Assembly (NCBI RefSeq): GCF_020740795.1
Contig: NC_067296.1
Location: 5,433,001 to 5,497,000 of the forward strand
Length of the DNA stretch: 64,000 nucleotides
Direction of reading: 5' to 3'
Source: Apus apus
Lineage: Eukaryota > Chordata > Aves > Apodiformes > Apodidae
Positions 43,635-57,045 of the stretch are shown piece by piece; the stretch's first letter is position 1, and every line of letters starts with the position of its first letter. Position numbers and translations under genes: made by a program. The notes below the pieces were generated by a model. The model saw nothing but the letters and a program-made list of their open reading frames with translations, searched no databases and was not told the DNA's origin.

Positions 43635-46600
43635 TCTAGCAAGGAGCAAAAGGCTCAGTTATAACTTGAGACCTGAGTTGATTTGTGTGGTTATGAACAA
43701 AAAAGGGTGATGTGCAGTGATGCAAGAGTTACAGCCAAGAAAGAACTCTCTTACCTGGCCTGAGATTTTGCACCTTGTTTGCCAATCAGTAGCACAGATC
43801 TGCTCTCTGCTCCTGACTATAAAATGGTTGTTCCCTACAGGGGAAAAAAAAAAAAGCTGGCATCAGACTAGCATCTCTAATAAGACTCTTGGAGGAAAGA
43901 GTGTGCAGAGGACATGGCAGAGCAGAGTCCTGACCTGCAAAGGATGCATATGGAGGAAACATGTCTCAGCCATCTGGGACCTTCTGAGACAGCCCAGCAG
44001 AGACCACCCAGTCCTGCAGGCTCTGCTGCGTGGGGGACACTGCCTTAAAAAGGCTCCCATTCCCAAGGTACAATTAAGGGACCGACAAATTACCATTTAG
44101 CGTCTCTGAAGTGTTTGTTTTTATTTCTCCTGTACTTACACAGAGCTGGGAACTTGCTTTTACTGATGTTTCTTTAAAGAGAAACAGCTACACTAAAGGC
44201 AACGCCACTCACATCCCCTGTCTTTTCCAACTCAAAGAGGACCAGTGTTCTGGAAAGGCTGCATCACTGAGAGAGGCAAGTTATATAATTTAACATCCAT
44301 AGCATTCAATTTTAGACTCAGAGAGCATAAAATATTTCTAGCCAACACCTGCTGTAGTCGAGAGGTATGCAAACTTACATTATCTTTAGTCACTTCAATT
44401 TCAGTGCCTGAAAACTTAAGCCCCAGAACATAATTAGTCATCTCTTACTTATTTTAGATGAAAAATGACCCTTTCTAGCCTTACCACTCTTTCCTAGTGC
44501 TGTGGGAGCCCAGGAAAGCAAGGAGACAAGTCCCACTTGCAGGAGTATAAACTGCTCTTTCAAAGCACAAGAATGACCATCAAGAAATATTAGGTATTTC
44601 CAAGTCATTTTCATCTTCCAACAACTGATGCTCCACAAGCTCTTTAGACCATCAAATCCAGTTGCTACTTTTAGGGAAAGTATTGCCCAACATTAAATCT
44701 GAACTTCCTTTCTCTACAGTTTTAGGACTGTGACCTCCTGCCCTGTGCACTGGGAATGCTGAAAGCAGCCTCTTCTCTTTCAGGCACCTGGAGATATAGT
44801 TCCTCCTTCCCTCATCTTACCTAGAGCCAAACAACCCAAGTTTGCTCAGACCAGCAGTTTCTAGACCTCCAGTCAGTATCATTACAACCTTCTGGACCTC
44901 CTGCCAGCACCAGAAGACACTTTCCTCCAGCTTTCTGCACTACATGCTTATCTAACCCAAGATGTTTATTTTCAGCTAAGGAGAGATGAGTTTTATGCCC
45001 AATCTCCAAGAATTTACAAACAGAAAGAGACATGGTCCCACACACACCTACCTGAGCCATTTTTTCCATGGCAAAGAGAAGGAATTATGGGATTATTCCT
45101 ATTAAGCTAAAATTATTGCAGAGTTTTTAAAAAATTTAAATCTTATTCAGGTTGGATTTAAAACCAGGGGCATTGGCAGCATCAAGCTTTAAAGCTCAGC
45201 AAAGAATAGTTTGCTTCTTGCTGCAAGAAAAGCAGTCAGCAGAGCACACTCCCCCTCCTCTTCTTTTTCTTTTGCTGCCCATAAGGATGCTCTGAGGACC
45301 ACAGGGGACACAAATATCTAAATTTTACTATTATTTGAGAGCAGAAATCATTGCTTTGTTCCATGATTTATACAAGGCCTGGTCATGTGTGATTATCCAT
45401 TTTGGCTGATACAGAAAAGCACCATTTTCCCTTTCATCCAAAGCACTCAAGCCTCCAGACCCTGCAGGAGGTGGGAAGCTGCAGCTCCATTCCTGCACTT
45501 CCTGCAGGGTTTTGCCTCGTCAGCTCCAGCTCCTGCTGTCAGCTGGGATATTCTGGGATGAGGAACTCTTGTCAGTCCCCTGGGAACTGCTTTCCATGCT
45601 GAATAACAGTCAACATGTTCAGTAACTTATCTGAACAGCTTCTCTGTCCTTATCTCCAGCCTCTTCCAGCTGCAATTACTGGTCCCATTCACCAAAGATT
45701 TGTGGGACCAACAAAAGCAAAACATACTATTTCCCCCCCACCCCCCAAAAAAAAAAAAAATCCCTTTGACTAAGAAATTCCCCTGAGCACACTGGGATGG
45801 GCAGCTCTGCCATTAACTCAGGTATAAAAAAAGCCCAGGAGACAGCAGTAAGGACACTAGTATAACACAAATTGGGTAAAGCCAAAGGATCCGATTTTTT
45901 TTGTGTGCATGGACCTTGCAAACACCACAGTTAGCAATGAAAAACCACACTGACAGTTTTTACACAGTCCACAATATCTTTTTTTAAGGTGATTTGTCAT
46001 TTAAACTGTCAGCTTGAAATCTAATAATTTTTTAAATGAATAAAATATTATGTATTACATTCACAGGCTGCAACCACTGCCAAATTCCTCCGTCAATTTT
46101 TGTGGGATTATAATCACATTCTTCTTTGAATGTTTTATTCTCTTGCTTCTGTGCCAAAGAGATGGGAAAGTGAATGGTACTGCAGAACAGTGTGTGACAA
46201 TTCAAACCAAAACTGAAAATGGAGCTAAGTGCCACACTCCCCTTCCTTGGGGGGAATGATCAGTAAGAGCATCCTCAGGTGTTGGCTGGAACACAGCAGC
46301 CAGAACACTTTCAGATGCCAATGTAATTTTCAATCCTTTTTTTTTTAAAGGAAAAACATTTTTAGTTGTGAGGCAAACGTGCAGGAGGACAAGCCAAGTT
46401 CCTGCCATTGAGAAATGCCCAACAGAGACCAGGAACAGCTCACGAAGGGGATGTCAGCAGGACCCAGAGCAGATGGAAGAGCTGAACACACCACAGCCCC
46501 CACCCCAGAGGCTCTACATCCTCCCTTACCACCTTTGCTTCTCAGAAACCCTACCCTGTCTTCTGCCTAAATTCTCCTCCTACTTGAGGTGGAGCAAATA

Positions 46601-47944
46601 AATGGACCCATCTTTGGTCTTCCCAGTTTTCTCTTCCCACTACAAACAAGCCCTGTCTGAGCAAACTGGCAGCTGGGTCCCAGTCCCAGCTCCTGCAGGG
46701 ACCTGGCTGGGGCTCAGCCTGGGGAGAGTTACACAAAACAAGGATTTTGGCATTTCTTAGTCAGAATCAAAATGTCTCTTTCTTTTTTTTTTTTTTCTCT
46801 CCCAAAAAATGCCTGCAGCACAACAGTGCTCATTTGTACAAAGTGGACAAACTAAATTGTCTAGAAATGGAAGCAAAACCTTATTCTCCCAAATTAATGG
46901 GCAAATTTTACAACATGAACACAAGAAAAATGTTGGGCTCTTTTTTTTTCCCCCTGCAAGGCACTTATTTTTTCTTTTTGCAGGACAGTGTTCCTTTATA
47001 AAAGCATTCTTCTGAAAGCACTTCTCCTGTGAAGCTCCCCCTCCAACAGCTACTGTTACAAATCTGTGATAAAAGCTGTATTCAGCAGGGGTTGGCACAC
47101 AAACAGCACCCAAAGTGGCACTGCCAAAGCCTCTCAAATTTTATCACGAGCTCCAAAATATTTGGAGAAAGAAAAAAAGATGCTCTTGCTGGGAGCATCA
47201 GCAAGGAGAAGGTTCAGTTTTTGGGGTCGTGACAAGCTCAGGTTTCATCTGGGAGAGAAAGAAGAATGGAAGATAAGGGTCTAGACATGATTAAGGAGGA
47301 AAATTCTCCAACAGGAGTAAAATGTGATCTAGGTTTTCAAGGACTGATGGCCAGGCAGAAGGAACCTTTGATGGATTATCTCTTGGTTTGATCCAGCTTC
47401 GGGATTTTGCAGTTTCACTGGATGACTTCAGAATATTTTGCAGAGGGGATCACACTGTGAACTTCAGCCCTGGAAGCACCAGCAGAACAAACTCTGGGTA
47501 GAGCTGCTGTCCCCAGTGCCATGTTGCTCCTCAGCCAGGGCTCAACTACACGTGGAGGAGGAGAGCCACCAAGGTCCTGGGTGGCTGCAGCGTAGACTTT
47601 GGAGCTCAGCTGAACAGGGACACTTTGTTTGCCTAGTCAGGGTGTGTACCCATGATCTAGCCACTTAACCCTGCCAAAAAAACCCAGGAGGTTTTGCTCT
47701 GCTCTCCCTCAACCCCCACATCTCCCTAACCTCGTCCCTGTGGTCTCTCCCTATCCCACAGCACGTGCCAGACCTCTCCAGGAGCTTCTGCACCAGCTGA
47801 AAGCTGCCTGCTGTCATCCCCAACCATCAGATCACACCAGCTGTCTCACAAACCTCTGCTTCTGTTTGCAAGGAAAATAGAAATAGAAATAAGACCCCAT
47901 GCTGACTCAGTAGCTCAGTGAGGCAGGTCCATCAAAACTTGGGG

Positions 47945-48085
47945 ATCACAGAATCACTGAACGGTTTGGGTTAGAAGGGATCTTAAAGATCATCTAGTCC
48001 TACTGGGCTCTGCATGGACAGGGACACCTCCCACTTTCCCACTACACCAGGTTGCTCCGAGCCCCATCCAACCTGGCCTTGAATG
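47945..48085 (-). mobile_element. CR1-like LINE 3' fragment, about 140 bases
   Basis: The plus strand reads tcacagaatcactgaacggt, then ttgggttagaagggatctta, then aagatcatctagtcc, ccaggttgctccgag and ccccatccaacctggccttg. A clear reverse-complement CR1 3' end. Confidence 0.92.
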
Positions 48086-48089
48086 CTAA

Positions 48090-50740
48090 GGTCCTGACAG
48101 AGGAGGACAGGTCCTGGTGGCATAAAAGAGAGCTCTGCTGTTCCTGTGGAAGAGGGGCTGAGCCCACGACACCAGACATGGGTAACACCTAGAGGGTGAC
48201 TTTGCAGGGGCATCTGCAGACACCCAAGGGCAAGCACAGCTCTTCTGTCCTGCTGCTCTTCCCTCTCTCCTGCCAGAATAAACCACAGTCAAATCAGACC
48301 TGGCATCCACAGCACAAGGGGAAAAGAAACATCTCAGCAATGAATAGGTTTCAGCTGGAATCTCCCAGGAGATGGTATTAAAATGAAGGAGGGAAGAAAT
48401 AAAGAAACAGAGGAGAAAAGAATCAACTTGCCAGTATCAGCCATGGCAACTTCTGAAACTGTAAGTCAAGCCCTGAACACCATGACACCAGCTCCCAGTC
48501 TGGGAAATAACTAGGCTAACTCAGGGTGGTGAGAAGAGGGCACCTCCCTACCCCTCTCTGCCCAAGAATTCCCGTTTTCCAGCTTTTCTCTGTAACGATG
48601 AAACTCTGCAGGTCTTTTTTCTTTAAAAAGCTGAGATCTTCACTGAAGTCCTGGTTCTGTTTTTAATCCAAATGTCAGACACCAGGAGATAGTGCTGGGC
48701 TGCAGGAGCTGGCCACCAGCCAAACCCTTTTCCCACCAGCTCAGCTGGACTCTGGATTCAAGAATCCACACCGATGCATTCAGAAAATATTTTCCAAAAT
48801 GCAGAGTTTTAACCCCCAAAACTACATCATCCAGCAGCAAGCACAACTCTGTAATACTCTATAAATACAGCACCATGTACCACGCTCCCCAGGTCCAGCT
48901 CTAAATCTGGCCCATCCATCAGTTGCAAAAAATATAAATATTCTCCCTGGGTTTCACTGCAATATTCCCAAGCTGATCCAGAGAACCTATGGAGTCACTA
49001 AGCTATAATTAGAGGTTTATTATAAAAGGTGTTTGGGATGCCTGTCAGCACTGAAGGACAGTCTGTATTTAAGGTACCCTTCACACAGGGAGCAGCAATG
49101 AACCTTTTTTTTTGGCTTCCATAAAAAAAAAAAAAGCCAACTTATTTACTCACCTCAAGTGACTTTTCTTGGGTTCTGCTTTGCAAGAGTATTTTCAGCC
49201 TCTAACTTGATTAATGGCATTTTAAAAAGGCAAAAAGAAAAAAGCCATCAGTGAGGGGGTTTAAAAGATACAATTTTTCCCCATAGTTCATGATGTGATT
49301 CCCAGCTAAATGTCACTTTTCACCAAAAAACACCCAACATTCACGGGGTGCAGGGCACGCACGTTCACTTATTTGTGATTGTAGGATTGTTGACATTAGC
49401 TTTTATTTTTAGAAAAAGATGAAGTGTGGAGGGGAAACGAAACAATGTGAGACTTCTTTGAGACTGTCTCTAACACCAGGAAAGCATGCAAGGAAAACAG
49501 CACCGTGATCCACTCACAGAGCTTCCCACAGAGCGCCGGGCTGGGGTTTGCAAGATAAATACTGTTTCAAAGTGCTTGGGCTGGCCTGATTTTTTTTAAA
49601 TTTATTGATTTATTTTTTAAGGAACATCTGATAACGTGACCGTATCCTGAGCTTCTGGGAGGCAGAGGGCTGGGGATGCTCCCTGGGAGCTGGTCTCCCT
49701 CCCGGCTGTCACGCCCCAAGGGTGATTCTGGGCAGCTCTTGTTCCCCACATTGAAAATGGGGGGCACACAGGATTACTGGAGTGATGCCAGAGTCAGCAC
49801 TTCCCATCACAGGCACCTCCAGTTGATCCTGCAAACTCCTGAATAAGAAGGTTCCTCCATCAAACACGCCAGGATCTTTCACCCTGGCAGGGCAGCACGT
49901 TACCCTGGAACACAACCCCTGGGTTTCTGCAAACCATCCCCTCCATTTCTAAGTATTTTTAGGCCTGCAAGCACCGAGCACAACTTAGCAAATGTTGCTC
50001 AAATTCAGTTTAAACTGGAATGAAAAAGCATCTCTGAGGTGATGCTCTGGTTCAATACCTGGTGGGAGCATCACCTGCCCTTTGCTGTTGGAAAAGAAGT
50101 CCTGAGGGTGAGGTGGCCATGGCCAGGAGATGACCAGGGCTGCTTGAGGAGGGGGGAAAACATCATTAGGAGATAAAATAATCTCTGCTAACACTGAATG
50201 TGAACTCAGGTGTGTAATGACACCAGCTGCCAGGTACAGCTCTGCAGAGGTGACCTTTCCTAGAGCTGTTGGGACATAACACTATGGAGGCATCTAAGCA
50301 GAGAGAGGATTTCTCTGACCTTGCACCTTTGGGGCAGAACTGGCAAAAAAAAAAAGCAGCAGGGGAAGTCAGGGCAGAAAAGAGCTACAGTTCCCTGTGG
50401 TAAGAGGGTGCCCAGCTCGTGGCTGCTCTGAAATCACCCCTTCCCAGATGCTGACTTCCATCCATCCCTTCAAAGCACAACAACAACATCCAGGAGCTGG
50501 ATGGATGGACAATAAACACAGAAACAAGTGTCACTATTAATGGCCTCCAGTGGACTTATTTTTGCATCCTGCACCAAAGCACCACTGGAAGGGAAACTTT
50601 TCTTCTTCCAATAGACTACCTACTGCCATCATACCTATAAAAAATGATGGATATTTGACTTACAATTTGTATTCCTTACCCCCCCCCAAAAAAAACCAAA
50701 CACAAACAAACAACAACAAATAAACTCAGCTGCAAAATTA
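48090..50740 (-). other. ZHX3: ZHX3 5' intron, non-coding
   Basis: Intronic sequence with A-runs (49123-49136, 50345-50356) and a CA/AAC-rich patch at 50690-50725. Nothing else recognised. Confidence 0.6.
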
Positions 50741-51060
50741 GGAATATTTAGATTTACAATTCAGTTTCAAGCACCTCCCTCATCTCCTTTTATAATCACA
50801 CAGAGAACAGCTACACTGCACATACCATTTTTTGCTACATTGAGCTGGAAGAAAATTCAAGACTTCCTCCCTGCCCTGTCTTCTTTTTAATGGGAGACGT
50901 GATTATTGAAATGATTTCAGAAAACAGTCAGCATTCACCAATCAGCTCAGCAGTTTGGGCTTTCTTCATCTGCTGCTTACATGCTAATTATTGTACTGGT
51001 GGGATTATTTCCCATTCACATTTGGAATTTACAGCACGGTAGGGAATTGATTAAATTAGA
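50740..51060. promoter_or_regulatory. AT-rich block, candidate conserved regulatory element
   Basis: About 0.3 kb ending at an A-run. It includes acgtgattattgaaatgatt, accaatcag (CCAAT box core) and tgctaattattg. The texture suggests conserved non-coding sequence; this is a guess without alignment. Confidence 0.2.
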
Positions 51061-51069
51061 AGAAAAAGA

Positions 51070-54000
51070 CCAAAAAAAAAAAAAAAAAAAATCAATGACA
51101 TTTTAAATTCGACTTTTTTGTCTTTCTTTCTTTCCAGCCTCATGCCTACAAGGACCTGACAAACCCAACCCCAGCAGAATAGATGCACAAGGCAGTGTTT
51201 TTGCATGTGAAGAGGCAGAACAGCAATGCCATCTCCAGAGAAGACACTTTGGGGAGGCAAAGCAAACCTCCTGTGTTCATCAGTATCTGTTTTTCACAGC
51301 ATCCTCCCCTGCCTCGTGCCAACCTCACCCTCTTCCACTCAGCTGATATTTGGAATGAAGAAGGAAAAACTCCCCACGGGTGGGAAATAAGACCCATATC
51401 CTAGCCCAGGTCTTCAGCACTGCTCCAACACCCATGCTGAGGTGGAAAGAGAGGTTTGCATGAGCGGGGAGCAGAGGCAGGGATGGGCAGATGTGTCCCA
51501 TGGTGGCCTCTGCCCCCTCAGCAGCTCTGATGGACATGGGTGGCTTCATTCTTGCCACAGAAGAGTGAGGAATACAGAGCAATACGTCTCCAAAACACCC
51601 ATCAGCAAAGACCAGGCTGGATTGGCTGCATCCTTAACGCAGACCCAGGACCTCAGATCATTAAAAATGCTGCCCACCAAAAAGCAACCTCTTCCTGAAC
51701 CTCCTCTTACACAAAGTATACTCCAAACACTCCACTGTGGTACAGCAAAGACCCTCGCTGCTCCTATGCTGCAGAGATCTGGAGGTGAAGAGCTACAGGA
51801 TCAAGTATCCAGGATCTCAAGACAAATTTTTGCCCTCCTAAATGAAACATTTTAAGAGCAGACAAGAAGTTTCCAACCCTCTTTGAGGACACACAGGTAC
51901 CATCTGATTCCTGATTAATTGGGGAGGACAGAAGAACGAGCTCCATCAGACAGCAGGGCACAAGCTTTTGGCCACCCCCACTTTCTCTGTCTGCAGGAGA
52001 ACCCAGCCATTGGACTTACTTCCCAGAGGGACACCAGCAACACCAGAGATGAGGCTGCAGAATGGGAAGGCAACTCACCAGTATGACCATTTTGTATTCT
52101 GGTAGTTTCATTTTTAAAAGGACATTGGCTGTTGTTCCCACTGCCAACCTGAACTCCTCTGGAGAACAAAAACTATTCCCCCAGCTTTCTGATAAGGACC
52201 AGGGTATACAGAAAAAAGTGTCACTGCTTCTGATTTAGAGCATTGCAATTGTAGAGCACAAGTCCCCAGCAGATGCACAGGCTTCCAGATGGAAATAGAG
52301 ACCAGCAGGACCAATTCCATACACTTTTTAATGCCTCTACATCATTGGGAAAAAAAAACAACCCACAATGCACTGAATATGCTTAAAAAGAAACAAAGCA
52401 GGAGAAAATAAAATTACTATCAATTCAAATATTTGTACAATACTGGCATGACACCTTAGGGGAATAAATATTTTCTTGACCTATTTCCAAAAGAGGAGGT
52501 TTTTGTAAGTTTCATGAGAAATGCCTTTATTTGTCGAGGCACGAGAGCAGAGCATGCGAGAGCCTCCCGCACACCAAGCCAGGCTCCTGGAGCTCCCTTC
52601 TGTCCTTCCCGTGGGAGCAAACTGATCCCCTTTATATCCCTAGGACAGAGCAGCCTGAAAAGAACCTCAAGACAGTTCTTCAGGAGAAGATGAGTTAAAA
52701 GATGCTGACACAAATAGCAGAAAGACCCTATGAAGTGCTGGAAGCCCCTTTCAACTGGGTCATCTGCCTCTTGCCTCTGAATATTTAAGTGTTATTATTT
52801 AAACCTATCCCACCCAGGCTCTTTATTAAGAACACTCTGCTGGCCAAAATCCAGGGTTCATTCCCCACCCTATGCCTGATGTGGCCTTCTCAAGCATCTC
52901 TGGATTTAAAGGAAAAAAAAACCAAAAAGCTCTTCCCCTTCCCCTCAAGCAGCCTGGTGGCACAGCAGGCAGGGAAGCACCATCACCCAGACTGAATTTT
53001 CTGAGTGTTACTGGGCAGAAGTGTTTGGGTGGAGCTATAAAGGAAACTTTTGGCAACCTGAACACCGTATTATTTTATTTCATTTTTTTTTTTCCCGCCA
53101 AGCAAGGGCTAAAACACATGGGGAGCCTGGCTGGAGTGGTGAGGGCAGAGCTTGCCTTCAGTAGGAGGAACATCACAAGTGCCATCACTTCAAGTGACTG
53201 CACAGTTTAGAAGGCTCCTTCTCCAATTTTTTTATGTCTAATTAAGTAGGAATTAGGAGTGCACACAGATAAAAAGGGACTTCAGTTCAATGTCTCCTTA
53301 CTGTGCATACAGAAGAAGGAGAGGGCACCCTCACGCAGTGTTCCCCTGAAAGGAGAGAGGAAGGAGAGACCACAAAGTCTTTGAAACCCTTTGAAACACG
53401 GCGATGAGCCACAACTCTGGTGAATATCCCACCAGTCCAGTTGTGCTCCTGTGCCTGGTGTCATCACCAGCTCCTCTAACTCCACCACAGCCCTCACCCA
53501 TCCAGGGCTTTACACAAACTCCCTCCATTTGCATTTTAAGCAGTGTTATTTAGAACATTTGTCCAGGGGAAAAAAAAAAAAAAGAGAGAGAGAAAACAAA
53601 GAAAGAAAGTACAAGATTTTTTCTTTTCCTTTTTGATTAGAAACATCACCCTGCTCCTACTCAACAAAGCAAAAAAGCCATCACAGCTGCAAGCACCAGC
53701 AAGCAGGATCTCCTACAAATTAGCCTCAGTAGACTCATTCCACCTGGAATAGGTGCCCAAGTTACAACCATAACTATTCTGGGCTCCTCTTTACTTAATG
53801 TAAAGAGTGAGGCACCTGTGGGAGTGACGCAGAGAACACACAGAACAAATCATCAGGGTGGAGGGAACCTGGACCTGGCTCTGGGCTCTGCTCTGCCAAA
53901 GCAAACCCCCCCTCATTTCAGGGCTATGCCAGCTCCCTAAAAGAACAAGGGTGACAATAACTTACATTAACAGTGTGCAGAGCAAGGACCTCTCCTTGGG

Positions 54001-56130
54001 ATGAATCTCCCTTGTGCTTTTATACATGCAAATCAGGTGGAAAAGACAGAAAGGAGAAAAATTATCAGGAGAAGGGGAGCCAGGGAAAGCGGGCAGCAAT
54101 GAGCCAGCCCGTGTGGGTTTGCTTGCACAGGCTGGGGGGGCTGAGCAGGACACTGGCATGGGGGAAGACATTTGCCCCCATATGTTTTTTTTCCATTCCA
54201 AACCATTCCATGATCTTTTTTTTTTTTTTTCTCCCCACACAGATTTCCACAGACCCTCATGTATTTGTTACTGCTCCCAACAGTTTCCTGGGGCAGCGAA
54301 TGCCCTGCCTGTGCTCAATAGGGAGCAGGTAACCCAGTCCCTGGAGGGGATGGATCCAAGTGGGTCTCCCAGGGCTCATCACTGCCCAGGATACTGCCCC
54401 ACGTTTGGAAACAGAAGTGATGCACCTAACGTGACAGCCTCACATGGAGCAACAGGGGCTTGTGCCCAGGAAGCCAGAGGAGACTCCCAGGGGATGGAGC
54501 CACAGCTGTGTCCTGCAAGGAATGCTGCCCCCTGACCCATCCCACAGCAGAAACAGGGAAAGGCTTGACAAGGAATGGACATCAGCCTGCACCCCCAGGT
54601 TGGACTGTAAACCCAAGTCCTGGATAATTCCAGGAGCTAGGAGATGAGCTGCTTTTACATAGTAACGCCATAGTAACCGAGGCAGATGATAAAGCTCCCA
54701 TACACAAGGGCACCATATTTTTGGAGGAGAGGAAGAGGAGGTCTAAACAGAAGGAAAACCTTCCCACAGAGCACAGGGGTGCATTTGTATAAAGCAAAGC
54801 CAGGGCCATGCTGCTGTTTCAATCTTTTCCCCCCTGCCCCAACAACCCAGATGGCTGTTACCACCAGCCTGGCTCACCTGCTCCAGGCTGCATCAGTCCT
54901 TGCATCTCCCCAACAAAAGCCAGCAGCCCCCACAGGGCTGGGCTGGTTGGCTTTGCAACAAGGACACTATTGATAGAGACGTGCTCCCTTGAGTCACTCT
55001 GGGGCTTCAAGTTACTACTGCCTTCTTACAGAAGCAAGAATTGTGGGGGCTCACCCTGTCAGAAAAATGTCTGCTAAACCCCAACCCATCTAGAATGGAA
55101 TTAACACAAGCTACAGATTAGGCTCTACCCGAAGCAAAACACAATCCAGCAGCCTCCTCTTTCCCACCCCAAAAGGTGGGTCAGAGCTCTCAAAGTGTGC
55201 TGCAAGTCACTGGGATGAACTAAGAGGCAACAATTACACAGACTGGAACAGTCTGCTCCCTCTTCTCAGCTACACATCCCGAGTTGTAAAATACATCAAG
55301 GTCACCAACCCAATATAGTTAATAAAAGTTACCATTACATTGCTGGTTTTCTACAGTAAATAAAATGCTTTGAGCTTCTGGGGTTTTTTGTTGGTTTTGG
55401 TTTTTTTTTTTCTTCCTCCTCCTCATCTCTTAAAGAGAAATTAGTTTAAAATAAGCTGTTCCAGATAATGAAATAAACTTCTGGCTCCCTATCCATGGAG
55501 AATTGTTCCCCAGGACACCACGATCCTCAGCTGCAGCTGGAGGAGGTGGTGAGGGAGAAGAGGAGCAAAACCCTCCCTGCCCAGCCAGAAGCTGCCTTGG
55601 AAGAGCAGAAATGGGACAAGACATCTTCAGCTCGGGCTTGTGCCTCGAGGCATTTTCCAGACATGTCAGGTGGCTTAACAAGATACCACCTACTTCTACC
55701 TCAAAAGTTTCCCATCTCATACCCAGAACAGGAGCCCTTGGAGAAAAAAAACAAACCTTATGGCTTGAGTTGTAAACCCTAAGGATGGGGTTTAAAGCCC
55801 TGAGCGTGAGCTGTGCCATCCCTCCTCTGACACACCAGCCAGCCAAGCAACCGTGATGTTCGAGGGGCTCGTGCCCACATCCCCCTTTCCGAAAGGTCTG
55901 GGCTCCCCAAAGCCACGGAGGGGCTCAGCCCCCTGGCCACACGCCCGGCTGCCAGCGCTGATTAGGAGCTGGCAAAGCCCAGGCAGGACTTTACCCCGGC
56001 AGCCCGGGGGTGCAGGGTTAAACCTCCATCCCCAGCCGAGCAAGGAAAGGCACCCAGCAACGGGAAACTAGGACGGAGCGACTCGGGGTTCCGTCCCAGC
56101 TCCGCCACGGGTTTTCTTCCGTGGCCTCGG
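51070..56130 (-). other. ZHX3: ZHX3 first intron, promoter-distal part, non-coding
   Basis: About 5 kb with homopolymer A/T tracts (51073-51090, 53567-53583, 54216-54230, 55400-55411) and an AG/AAAG patch at 53584-53608. GC content rises from about 55.8 kb toward the CpG island. No exon recognised. Confidence 0.6.
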
Positions 56131-56773
56131 GCACGTCACTTCAGCAGCAGCTGGAATGTCCTACCTGTGGGATCGGGGAGACGCCGTCTGCTTCCATCCC
56201 GGCTGGTCCCAAGGCCAGGCACGTCCCAGCGGGCAGCGCCGCTGCACCGGGAGCCACAGAACGAGCCCACCCGTGACCGACCCTCCTCACCTCCACCTGC
56301 CCCGCGGGCCCCCCGCAGCCCCCCGCAGCCAGCCAGGGCTGGGGGAGAGGACTTGTCTTCCTCTCAAGACCCAGCCTGAAGGAAAAACAAAAGCCCAGAC
56401 CGGCCGAGGGAGAGGCGGCCGGGTCCGGGGCAGCCCAGGCAGCGCTCCCGGAGCGGCTGGCCCGGCTGGCCAGGTTTTCATTTGATGTCCATGCTAATTG
56501 CTGACGAGCAGCGAAGGGCAGCGCAGGACCCGGCGGGGCTGGGGGGAGCAGGGCACGGACACGCGTGTCCCGACCCCCGGGTGGGTGCCCGGCAAGGCGG
56601 GGGTGACCGCGGGAGCGCCTCGCCCCCCACCCCCCCCGGCCCGACTCCCCCCCCCCCGCACCTGCTCGGGGCCCGCAGCCGCCGGGGGGGCAGGTCCCGC
56701 GGGATGAGGGGCGCGGTGAGGGGAGGCGGGGGACGCGGGACCCTCCCTGCCGCGCCGGGCGCTCGGCACTCAC

Positions 56774-57000
56774 CCGCGGCAGGTCCCCGGGCCGCCGTGG
56801 CGGCTGGGCTCAGGCACGGCGAGGTCCGGCGGAGGCCCCGGCCCCGGCGGCGAGCGCGGGGCGGGCGGGGCGGGCGGCGCAGCGGGGCGGCCGGGCGGGC
56901 GCCGCCGGGCCCAGGCATCGGCGGGGGGCGGGGGAGAGCGGGGCGGGCGGGCGCGACACACACCGGCATGAGCCGGGCTCCAGCGCCGGGGGCGGGGGCG
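56774..57000 (-). other. ZHX3: Probable non-coding first exon of ZHX3
   Basis: On the minus strand the sequence gccgcgg is followed by gtgagtg, a strong donor with GT at 56773-56772, inside the CpG island. The minus-strand start site is unknown; I set the limit at the CRE. Further non-coding exons may lie in the 37-kb intron and could not be located by eye. Confidence 0.45.
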
Positions 57001-57008
57001 TGACGTCA
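57001..57008. promoter_or_regulatory. Palindromic CRE (TGACGTCA)
   Basis: A full 8-base consensus CREB/ATF site in gcgtgacgtcaccg, flanked by GC boxes. It lies between the putative ZHX3 first exon and the minisatellite. Confidence 0.75.
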
Positions 57009-57045
57009 CCGCACCGGGGCGGGGCGCGCGCTTGCGCGGGGCTGA

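Noticed and set aside
43740-43765. Strong minus-strand donor-like sequence (gccag|gtaagag)
   Set aside because: I found no convincing acceptor just upstream on that strand, so it cannot be called a ZHX3 5' exon.
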